Assembly: GCA_000310025.1 (NCBI GenBank)
Contig: FN649732.1
Coordinates: 1,197,712 to 1,212,091, forward strand
Length of the DNA: 14,380 bases
Direction of reading: 5' to 3'
From: Ectocarpus siliculosus
Lineage: Eukaryota; Sar; Phaeophyceae; Ectocarpales; Ectocarpaceae
The notes below the pieces were generated by a model. It was given only the letters and a program-made list of their open reading frames with translations, made no database searches and was not told where the DNA came from. This document shows, one piece after another, positions 1-7,098 of the stretch. Both the position numbers and the translations under genes were made by a program. The first letter of the stretch is position 1. Each line of letters opens with the position of its first letter.

Positions 1-202
1 GGCAAAGAGTCAACCCGGCCTTCCTCTACAACAGAACGAACCACTCCGTCCGTACCTCTGGAGTGACGCTTCTGTACGACTGTATCGCATGCGCAACAGA
101 GGAAACCCGTACAAGTTTGTGGGATTATGTATGCGAAAACCGTTTCGCCTTTCACCACGTGTGAACCCTATGTTCATGCATTTTCCTCACAACAAACGAC
201 AG

Positions 203-716
203 CGGTGGTGCCCCCAACAAGGACCAGATGGCATCTACCCGTGTCGGACGAGCATCCTCATCGCTCCATCTTTGGGATGCCGAAAGGATGAGCTTACTGG
301 GGACTCTCCTGGCCCCCTGCCTTGCCCTCACGAGAGACCTGACCGATGCAGCAGCGGCTTTCAGCGTGCACCCTCACTGCGCCGCGGTTGCTCAACCCCC
401 GGTCGACCCAAGCGCAACAGACCCACCCTCAACTCCGGTGGAATCCTTACATGGAAACAACAAAGACATGGACGGAGAGAACCCTACCGCTACCGTAGGG
501 AATGAGACGACCACCACGACGTCGCAACCACCGGTGCGACATGCCGCAGCAGCGACGGACAAGCAGCACGCGGCAACGACAAAGACAGGCACCGGCCTCA
601 ACCGACCAGCGCTGGTGACGGCCCTGATGTTCCTGTCGCCGTATCCGTTGCTCATGGGTGCCTCGACCGGAGGTGCCGTGGTGGTGTGGCGAACGCTGGA
701 CTGCGTGTGCGTGCAG
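203..716 (+). CDS. WD40 gene, exon A with two WD40 units
   Basis: The reading frame is open from 165 to 743. The proposed acceptor is the AG at 201-202 after a CT-containing stretch; AG at 220-221 is an alternative. The donor is CAG|GTGGGG after 716, phase 0. One WD40 strand set reads SSLHLWDAERMSLLGTL and a second reads ALVTALMFLSPYPLLMGAS, followed by a VVVW core. Between them lies a Thr/Ala/Pro-rich insert of roughly 80 residues, which is long for a WD40 loop. The first ATG in frame is at 228. It could be an initiator if no upstream exon exists, but I see no evidence that decides this. Confidence 0.65.
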
Positions 717-3556
717 GTGGGGAGCCTTCGCTTTACCCCTCGATAAGCAGCGCGATCCCAGTTCCCCGGCAAGGTGCCAATCGTCCCAAGTTTTTTCATC
801 GATACCTGTTGAACAGACCTTACAGGTTTGCTTGTTCATGATTCTTCCCCTAGGTGAGGTGCCTAATAGTCCATCTACTCTCGGACGTAGTATCTAGGGT
901 TAGGGTTAGGTCCTGGACATATCGATATCCTCTAAAGACTAGCTGTTCTGGACATATCGATATCCTCTAAAGACTAGCTGTTCTGCAGGGACAGATGCCT
1001 GCCGTGCAGGTCGATAACAAGAAGTACGGGCGCTCCCCGTTCTCATTCAACGCGCAGGCAATTCTTCTTCCGGCAGACCTAGCCTCTCTGAGAAAGAAAA
1101 ACATCAGCGCAGCTGGCGGCAGCGGTGGTCATTTGCGGGAAGAAAGCGGGGCAAAAGAGGAAGAAACTCTGACTTGTCTGGCTAGGGGAACTTTCACGGG
1201 CTCGACGGGGGAAGGTGCGGCACTCTCGCACCGATGTATCTATTCGTCAGAACGCGGTATACATTCCTTGCACGAGCAGATGAACACATCTCCCGTGCCC
1301 GCCCGCTTGTTGTCTTCGCAATGACCTTCCGCGTTCGCTGTCGGAAAATCCTTGACTGCCGACAGAAACGACGTCAATCTATGTCGGAAACGGAAACGGA
1401 GATATCGTGGCGGCGCACCTCTCTCCGACCGAGCTGGCGGAGCTCAGCGGGGACGCCAAAGGCCCGGTGCAGTGTCAGAGGCGGCCAAACCACAATCCAT
1501 ACCGTGCCGTGCGCATGGAGCTCACACCACAAGTCGCCCGCTTCAGTCTTCAAGCCGCGTGTAGTGCACAAAAACAGGCGGCGGCCGGGGGAAACGGTGA
1601 AGCGGGGGTAGCAGGAGGGGCGCACGCCGACATGCCAAGGTGCACATACGTCCAGTATGCTTGTGCACATTAGATCAAAAGCCAGACTGTTGCGAGGCAT
1701 AAATCAGTGTGTCTAGTCAACTGCAAGCAAGCGTGCTTCGCTTTCGACCAAGCTGCCATGATCTATACTGGTTGACCAAACACAACCAATAGCATGTCTC
1801 GCCGCGAACAACAATGTCACGTTGGTCTTGGTGGGCTTCGCCGTCAGGCGGAACATACGTGCGATCGTTTGGCCTTCCGCCAGCTCATCCCACGCTCACA
1901 GCCCACGAGGCGATGCTCAATTTCTGCACCCCTCTTGTCCCCAATTTCCTTTCCAAGGCGGAGGCAAAAAGGTTCGTCATCGGACGGTGTGGGAGCGTAT
2001 AAGTTCGCCGTCCCTTCTTCGGGTTTCCATTCCGCCTGGGCGGCGCATTCCGGAGCGGTTACAAGCATCTCGTGGATACGATCCCCGCCGTCCTTGTTGT
2101 CGTCCTCAGCCGATGGACTTGCCAAGATCTGGAAGCCAGACGGGAGTGCGATGCTCGGTCAGGCAAGCTTGCGTTTTGCCTCTCTGCTCAACAGTGTATG
2201 TGCCCGGCCCGTGCCTTGGGTGCTGTACCGCGGCTCTCATCGATATGGGTCGAACAATCAGACGTGGCATGTAGCTCCTGGCCGTTGTCGAGAGCGCCTC
2301 GACACCTTCATTTAGCAATCTCGCTGCCATCGAAGCATCTCCCGAGGTCGCTGATGCTATTTCCACCACCAGTCAAAAGTCAGGCGAACCGGGGAGAAAT
2401 GTCAAGCGGGTTCGAGTAAACAGGCATCCATGCATGCCGCTGTCAGAATTCTCGGTATGTACAGCTAAATATCAAGCGATCGGAGTTGATCCCTAGGCGT
2501 TTTGTCACTGACTATCATCGACGGTTTCTTGAAACCGCACCGCCCTAGGTGGAACAAAACGCGGTTGCTTGTTGAAACCGTTTCCCCCAACAGGATGACA
2601 ATTCGCGTGGAATCGTCCACGGGGATCGCGGGCAGTGTTAGCTGACGGCTCCCTCTTGAACCCTCTCTTGCACCATGAATGGTGTCGGGTAAACGGTGAA
2701 CAAGGACTTCCCCGGCAACTACACTTGTTCGAGTACACCTCAGCCAGCAACGATCCAAAGCGACCTCTCCACTTGAAGTTGGGCTTCCTCACACATAAGA
2801 ATAAAATAATTCAAACAAGCGTGGTTTTCGTTGCCGGCGGTAATGAGCTTCAATTCCACGACTTTGACCGGATCTCCTCGCCACCGTGTCACGCTGTGCA
2901 GTTGGACATCAACAACAGGCGGCCAGAACGAGGCATGTACCTCGCTGCGGAGGCGTCGCGACATTGGGCTTTCGTGCCGGGTAGCGGGGGCCCCGCCGAC
3001 TGCAGACACGAAGAAGATGGCCTTGACCAAGAGAAACTCACCCATGACACGGCCAAGGCAACCACCGCGACCACTGACAGTGTGGTGAAAAAGACCATCG
3101 GCAACAGCGGGGAATTGACAGTGAATGATACGAGCAGTAGCACGAAAACCAACAGTTTCAGAGGCGGGGGCGGCAACGTTGAGGGCGACCTCCACGACGA
3201 CGTTGGTGATGAAGCAGACAGCACGGGAGCGGGCCCGGGGCGGAACGAACGGAGGGGTCGGTCAGGGCGGCAGCAACAGCAGCAACATGACAGGGAGAAG
3301 CAGCGGGACCGGAATGAGAAGACTCAACCAGATGAAGGAGGACTCCGATCACCCGATCCTACCAGGTGACACTTTCATCGTATCTCAAGCCAAACATTGC
3401 CCGGTGGAGGGCAGATCGGGAACAACTTTGTCCACCTGAAACATGAACCGCTCTTCTTGACACGCGCGGCCCTTAATTATCTGTGCGCTGGTTCGTGATC
3501 CCCGCCCCGCCCTCCTTCCACTACTGGAATCTTGAAGATTTCCGACGTCTTCTACC

Positions 3557-3597
<41 letters not shown>

Positions 3598-6500
3598 GGC
3601 AGCTCCAAACACGACAACAGCGACATCAACAACGGCAACCGAGCGAGGACATGGAGAAGTTGCGACGACCACGAGTGGCAACGTCCGTACCGGTGTCGAT
3701 GCGACTACCAGGAAGAGACCACCAGGCAGAGCAGCATCGAACTCGACCAGCTGTTTGGGAGAAAAGACCAAAGGCTTTCCACGTCTTGAGCGGGGGGCGA
3801 GGCCTAGCTGGATGTCGGGATGGGATAGCATGGCAAGGTAGGGGCAATGGTGCTGCCTGTTGTGTCATATGGGATGTTGCGACGGTCACGGCTCTAAAAA
3901 AACATGGCGCATGTTTGCCATATTGCCCACGCACCTGGAAATGTCGCAACCCAGACAAACGGGGAAAGGGAACGCAAAAAACGACAGGATTGCTGTATGA
4001 GGAAGCTAGATGCCTATGAGAGGGCCCCACGGTGTTTGCTATTCTTTGGCAGTATGCACGTCTTCATGCACCCTCGATAGATAGATATGCTACGAGGGTT
4101 CAGTGCTACTACGGGAAGGTACGGTAGACCCCTCCAATTGGCCGAATGAACGGTACGCACCTAAACGCAACAGGGTATCCGCAGCAGTGCTTTCTCCTCT
4201 CACCCTTGTTTCCCTGCATTAGCTCTATCTGCATCCGTTCCTGCCCATGACTGTAGATTGCCACCAAGTACCTATGTGAAAGGGTTACTACATACAAGAG
4301 GGTTCATGGTCTTCCCCTTCTGATATATACCACGACGATGGCCCCTCTCAACGTTCTATTTTTCGCCCGAAATATCATGTCGGGTTGTCAGACAGCTGCA
4401 GGACTTCGAAGAGGCTTTGGAAGCATCTTCCTCGAAAAGGACACCAAAGGCGGAGCGTTTTCACCTCGGAAGGCCAATGTCCCTTGCGACGATGCAGCCT
4501 ATCAGAAAAATGCCTCTGTGCGGGAAGCGGTGGCGCACCAAGTCTGCCCCCTGGCCCGCGGAAGGTGGGTAGAGGTGTGACCAGATGGGATTGCTCACCC
4601 GTGAACGGGGAAAGCAATCAATAGGATCAAGACTACGGTCTCTCCTTGGTTCCTTACCCCGCCCACGCGAAACCTGTTCCGACGAGCGGTTGCCTTCAAA
4701 CTCTGAGTAGGGAACAAACTGCCCAGCAATACCTTGTCCCCCAACGGTCGCCACCAGTTGTCACACGGGTTTGATCGGCCTTGGTTCTCAAGCACTGTTT
4801 TCTCGCGGGGCAGTCGCACAGCCATCACATTCTTCGACCAACATCTACGGTATTCTAGACATCAAGCCATACAAGGCCCCTCCTCGCGGATAGTCGCCTT
4901 CTGCTGTCCATACCTCGCGCTTGACTTCGCTGTATCCAATTCCATCTCAAGATTGCGACACATTTAAAACAAGATATTCGATGTCAGCCGCTGCCTACCC
5001 CCACACGCCTCCCAACCAATGCCTAGCCCCTGCCGCCTTCCCTCTCGCTTCCCTAGACGAATCGCTACTGGAGAGATCTGTCTCGGAACAAGGCTTGCCT
5101 ACGGCGGGCTCTGTCCGTGTCGGTACTCACAAGGGCATGAGGGGCTACGTGAGACCCACCGCCGGGTCCGCGGAGGATGCTGCGCTGAAGCGAACGAAGA
5201 GCAGGGGGGCGACGGGGGTGGTACTCAAGGTAACACACCGCACATTGCATAGAACGTGTACTCGACGTGATAATGACACTGACGCCGAGAGCAATGATCT
5301 AGTAAAGAGTAGTCGATGAAGAGCGTGCCATGTGGAAAGCGCTCATAAGCTTGCGAGCGCTTCGGCTAGTTTCCTTCGACCGCAGTAGTGGGCCTTGCCG
5401 TGGCTTGCCGCTGGGGACTTTGTGGCATAATGCGGGTCGTCGGGAGGGGTACTCAGCGTTTGTTTTGCGAACGGTGGATATCTGCTGGAAATGGAACCGG
5501 ATTGGCCCCGAGAAACTCTCCTTAGTAGCTAATGTTCCCGGGGACAAAGCCGTGTGGAATAGAGTCATAGGGTGCTTCGAACGGAAGCGGATGGGACCCG
5601 CGATAAACAGAGCAGTTATTTCGTCCTGTGTTTGATTCGCCTCTTCCATCTTGGATGCAAGGGCCGCGCTGAAGCGAACTAATTGCAGGGGAGTAGTCAG
5701 CGGCATTGTTCCCAACGAAAGTTTCCTTCAGCAGCAGAAAGATCAGCAGCAAAACGGGGCTGCTCTGAACGCAGAAAAGGTGATTGTCGCAACGCTCTTG
5801 AGTACACGACAAACGCCGGGATGGTGTTCAAGTGGGCACGGAAGAGAAACTCACTGGGGGAACTGCGTACGCGGAACCTGGTACAGAAGTACATAGCGCT
5901 CCGTACATGGTCGTCAGGCACGAAAACACGAATATCCTCCTGCAAAATACATCGTATTGTTGCTGCGTTTTACTTAGGATACCATGGGTGAGGAGTCGGG
6001 GAGGAACTCACTTCAGGGCCGGCCGTTGGGCGAGTGGGTGGCGCAACCCGAAGGAGAGAAGTGAGTCGATGCCATCATATTCTCACCAATTCCTCCATCG
6101 TTCGCCACAGGTACAATGCATCGTCAACGGCTTGTGTCCGTCCTTCTTCTGCTTGGGTTGGCCAACATCCCTCTGAAAACAAACCAACATCCGAACCCCC
6201 GCCCTTTCGGGCCCTTGTTTCCCCGAGACAGATCCACTCACCGGGAAAATTCCTCCACATGTCTGTTTGCCAATCGCACAGCGCCGTTCCGTGCATCGAT
6301 GGTACCGGCGAACCTGCCAACACCGTAGCTAGGGGTGCAGGAGAATCACCAATGGACAAGACCATCAAGGGCCTACCGCCCGTGGCTGTTCTCGCTGGCT
6401 CGCACGGCGGCCGCCTGATTGCCAGCGGGATCACTATCGCCGGGGACAGGGGGGGGGGAGGCTTTAACGTAAAAGCCGCGAGGGCGGCGGCTAGGACGGC

Positions 6501-7098
6501 CACGAGGCGAGCCGCTCTCGCGGAGGAGCTAGCCAAGGAAGGGGAGTGCAACAGAAGGAAGAGGAACAAGGCCGACAGGAGGGCAAGAACAACTATTGGC
6601 GCGGGTGCTTCCCGACAGCAGCGACAAGGAACTCAACACGGACGAGAACTGCACGGTGGACGTGGTCCCTCTTCGTGGGGTTTGGAGCAGGGAGGTAACC
6701 GCAAGTCCTCCAGACGAGCAATATCGGGTAACGGTGGAGACGCTATTGGTGCCGCCGGTGAAATCTCACCAGGAGGGGTTCCGCACAATGCCGGGGGATC
6801 CTTGGCGCCATCTTTTGGAGGCATGGCTCAGTCAGTGGGCAGCGTAGGGTCTGGGGGTGGTGGCAGCATCGTCAGGACGGAAGCGTCCGAGTCCACGGTG
6901 GTGTTGCCTGCCGAGGGAGCAGCGGACACGCGAAAACTGCGAGAGTTGAACGAGGACAGCGTTGTGTGGGCCTCTACAAGGCGGGGCTCGGGCAGATCGT
7001 CGAGCTCTTCAAAGAACCGGCGACAACGGCATGACAAGGAGGAAGGATCGGGGCAAGTGGAAACGATTCGGCGCCTGGTTCACATGGGCCTATTCTGA
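203..7098 (+). CDS. Multi-exon WD40-repeat protein, WDR49/WDR64-like (5' end unresolved)
   Basis: This is a large WD40 beta-propeller protein, probably a scaffold for protein-protein contacts; its partners and location cannot be read from the sequence. Proposed exons are 203-716, 989-1214, 1366-1639, 1958-2162, 2902-3365, 3538-3837, 4392-4564, 4952-5229, 5732-5779, 5978-6060 and 6111-7098. All junction phases agree (0,1,2,0,2,2,1,0,0,2) and the joined frame is open for about 1,183 codons to the TGA at 7096. WD40 units are visible in the first four exons, for example SSLHLWDAERM, GASTGGAVVVW, SIYVGNGNGDIV and LLSSSADGLAKIWKPDG. The later exons are Thr/Ala/Gly/Arg-rich and show no known domain. 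The WDR49/WDR64 resemblance rests on remembered repeat spacing, not on a search. Exon chaining was done by eye and I selected sites for phase, so phase agreement is only partly independent support. The first exon may not contain the start codon. Confidence 0.55.
895..910 (+). repeat. Interstitial telomere-like TTAGGG motif
   Basis: There are about 2.7 units of T-TAGGG (TAGGGTTAGGGTTAGG) inside the first intron. It lies directly beside the 35-bp tandem duplication. Confidence 0.8.
913..982 (+). repeat. 35-bp perfect tandem duplication at a splice acceptor
   Basis: Two identical 35-bp units (913-947 and 948-982) begin CTGGACATATCGATATCC and end GACTAGCTGTT. Each contains the palindrome ATATCGATAT. 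The second copy runs into CTGCAG, the proposed acceptor of exon B. The first copy is followed by CTGGAC and so lacks the AG. Confidence 0.95.
989..1214 (+). CDS. WD40 gene, exon B
   Basis: The acceptor TTCTGCAG|G at 987-988 directly follows a 35-bp tandem duplication in the intron. Phase 0 joins it to exon A, giving CVCVQ-GQMPAVQVDNKKYG across the junction. The exon includes a Gly/Ser-rich and then Glu-rich linker (GAKEEETLTCLARG). The preferred donor is GAAG|GTGCGG after 1214, phase 1. A donor after 1256 (GCG|GTATAC) also fits the phase. The donor after 1235 (GTATCT) would create a stop at the junction and is excluded. Confidence 0.55.
1366..1639 (+). CDS. WD40 gene, exon C
   Basis: The acceptor GCCGACAG|AA at 1364-1365 follows CTTGACTGC. 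Joining phase 1 to exon B makes a GAA codon and gives TTSIYVGNGNGDIVAAHLS, a typical WD40 strand (hydrophobic pair, then G-x-G-D-I-V). The exon continues as TELAELSGDAKGPVQ and an Ala/Gly-rich tail. The preferred donor is CCAAG|GTGCAC after 1639, phase 2. Donors after about 1599 (ACG|GTGAAG) and near 1560 (CGT|GTAGTG) are possible, so the 3' end is uncertain. Confidence 0.55.
1958..2162 (+). CDS. WD40 gene, exon D with the clearest WD40 repeat
   Basis: The acceptor follows a strong pyrimidine tract (1928-1954) at TTTCCAAG|G. An AG six bases downstream (1962-1963) would keep the same frame. The exon encodes HSAWAAHSGAVTSISWI followed by LLSSSADGLAKIWKPDG, a full WD40 unit with the H-S-G and A-D-G elements and an I-W end in place of WD. 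The proposed end is CAG|GCAAGC after 2162, a GC-AG type donor matching the strong consensus such sites need. Reading through would add residues to a stop at 2313-2315. A GTATGT donor near 2194 is the main alternative. Confidence 0.65.
2163..2901 (+). other. Probable intron (GC-AG) of the WD40 gene
   Basis: This stretch shows no convincing long exon. The donor is GC rather than GT. The proposed acceptor GCTGTGCAG ends at 2901 after TCTCCTCGCC. The last part of the interval, about 2820-2901, is also open in the downstream exon's frame and reads VVFVAGGNELQFHDFD, which resembles a WD40 strand. The exon may therefore begin earlier than 2902, or a small upstream exon may exist around 2594-2635. 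Confidence 0.4.
2902..3365 (+). CDS. WD40 gene, exon E with polar low-complexity tail
   Basis: The frame is open from 2599 to 3369. Starting at 2902 in phase 0 gives LDINNRRPERGMYLAAEASR, which could be a degenerate WD40 strand. It is followed by a long polar segment rich in Asp, Thr, Ser, Gly and Gln, including five Gln in a row around 3270-3288 and a charged DREKQRDRNEK stretch. The donor ACCAG|GTGACA after 3365 leaves phase 2. The tail is probably disordered. The 5' border is uncertain because the frame stays open upstream. Confidence 0.5.
3538..3837 (+). CDS. WD40 gene, exon F with poly-alanine tract
   Basis: The acceptor CTTGAAG|A at 3536-3537 follows a pyrimidine-rich run (3499-3520). 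Phase 2 joins exon E and makes an Arg codon. In this frame the CAG13 run reads as 12 Ala, then a Thr/Ala-rich segment and finally LERGARPSWMSGWDSMA. The donor GCAAG|GTAGGG after 3837 leaves phase 2 and reads into exon G as WDSMAR-QLQDFEEALEAS, a smooth junction. The same bases are also open as poly-Gln and poly-Ser. I chose Ala because of the phase at both ends. Confidence 0.5.
3558..3596 (+). repeat. (CAG)13 trinucleotide microsatellite
   Basis: Thirteen perfect CAG units run from 3558 to 3596, just inside the proposed exon F. The repeat can encode Gln, Ser or Ala depending on frame, and each unit also forms a potential AG splice acceptor. Confidence 0.97.
3838..4391 (+). other. Intron of the WD40 gene (554 nt)
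   Basis: The donor is GTAGGG and the acceptor is GGTTGTCAG at 4390-4391, after TTCTATTTTTCGCCC. It contains a short GATA run (about 4077-4087) and no coding signal that I can support. Confidence 0.5.
4392..4564 (+). CDS. WD40 gene, exon G
   Basis: It has a strong acceptor at 4390-4391 and a donor GAAG|GTGGGT after 4564. The frame reads QLQDFEEALEASSSKRTPK, then PMSLATMQPIRKMPL, then CGKRWRTKSAPWPAE. The start is a likely helical acidic segment and the remainder is basic with three Trp. The codons show the GC-rich third positions of the other exons. No domain is recognised. The neighbouring frames contain longer ATG-started readings but do not fit the splice phases. Confidence 0.6.
4565..4951 (+). 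other. Intron of the WD40 gene (387 nt)
   Basis: The donor is GTGGGT and the acceptor CATCTCAAG ends at 4951 after TTCGCTGTATCCAATTCC. A second acceptor, ATGTCAG at 4986-4987, gives the same phase. I see nothing else in this stretch. Confidence 0.5.
4952..5229 (+). CDS. WD40 gene, exon H
   Basis: The frame gives AAFPLASLDESLLERSVSEQ, then GTHKGMRGYVRPTAG and AALKRTKSRGATGVVLK, ending at a clean donor CAAG|GTAACA (phase 0). The start may be 4952 or 4988; both join exon G in phase 1. No domain is recognised. The 3' part (5182-5207) recurs with three mismatches at 5666-5691 in the next intron. Confidence 0.6.
5230..5731 (+). other. Intron of the WD40 gene (502 nt) with a partial exon-like duplication
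   Basis: The donor is GTAACA and the proposed acceptor is TTTCCTTCAG at 5730-5731. It holds a small inverted repeat (5338-5344 with 5355-5361, 10-nt loop) and a near copy of the end of exon H at 5666-5691. Confidence 0.4.
5732..5779 (+). CDS. WD40 gene, candidate 48-nt micro-exon
   Basis: The micro-exon lies between acceptor TTTCCTTCAG and donor GAAAAG|GTGATT, phase 0 at both ends, encoding QQKDQQQNGAALNAEK. A competing reading in another frame starts after GCAG at 5688 and runs to a donor CTG|GTACAG after 5880, also phase 0-0. It encodes a basic segment ending FKWARKRNSLGELRTRNL with good codon bias. I cannot choose between them from sequence alone. Confidence 0.3.
5978..6060 (+). CDS. WD40 gene, exon I (83 nt)
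   Basis: The acceptor GCGTTTTACTTAG at 5976-5977 has a fine pyrimidine tract, and the donor after 6060 is GTGAGT. The frame reads DTMGEESGRNSLQGRPLGEW and then VAQPEGE, finishing in phase 2 with AA. The first base of the next exon completes Lys. Confidence 0.6.
6111..7098 (+). CDS. WD40 gene, terminal exon, basic disordered C-terminus
   Basis: The acceptor TTCGCCACAG|G at 6109-6110 follows TTCCTCCATCG. The frame runs to TGA at 7096-7098, about 328 residues. The N-terminal part is Pro/Ser-rich. Near 6355-6440 it reads MDKTIKGLPPVAVLAGSHGG. Next comes an Ala/Arg-rich stretch likely to be helical (ARAAARTATRRAALAEELAK) and a basic cluster RRKRNKADRRAR that could be a nuclear localisation signal. 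The last third is Gly/Ser-rich, with SSSSSK and RRQRHDK near the end. No domain is recognised. A second open frame overlaps at 6596-6847, but it has no phase-compatible splice sites that I can see. Confidence 0.65.

Noticed and set aside
392-839. Minus-strand open frames opposite exon A.
   Set aside because: They mirror the GC-rich coding strand; the plus-strand frame has clear WD40 motifs.
3483-4019. The 178-codon poly-Gln frame across the CAG repeat.
   Set aside because: Its ends do not fit the splice phases of the neighbouring exons, and its downstream part runs through the GTAGGG donor into intron sequence.
6596-6847. An overlapping frame inside the last WD40-gene exon, reading MARVLPDSSDKELNTDE-like sequence.
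   Set aside because: The main frame is open through the whole exon and connects in phase to the upstream exon; the alternative has no evident splice sites.
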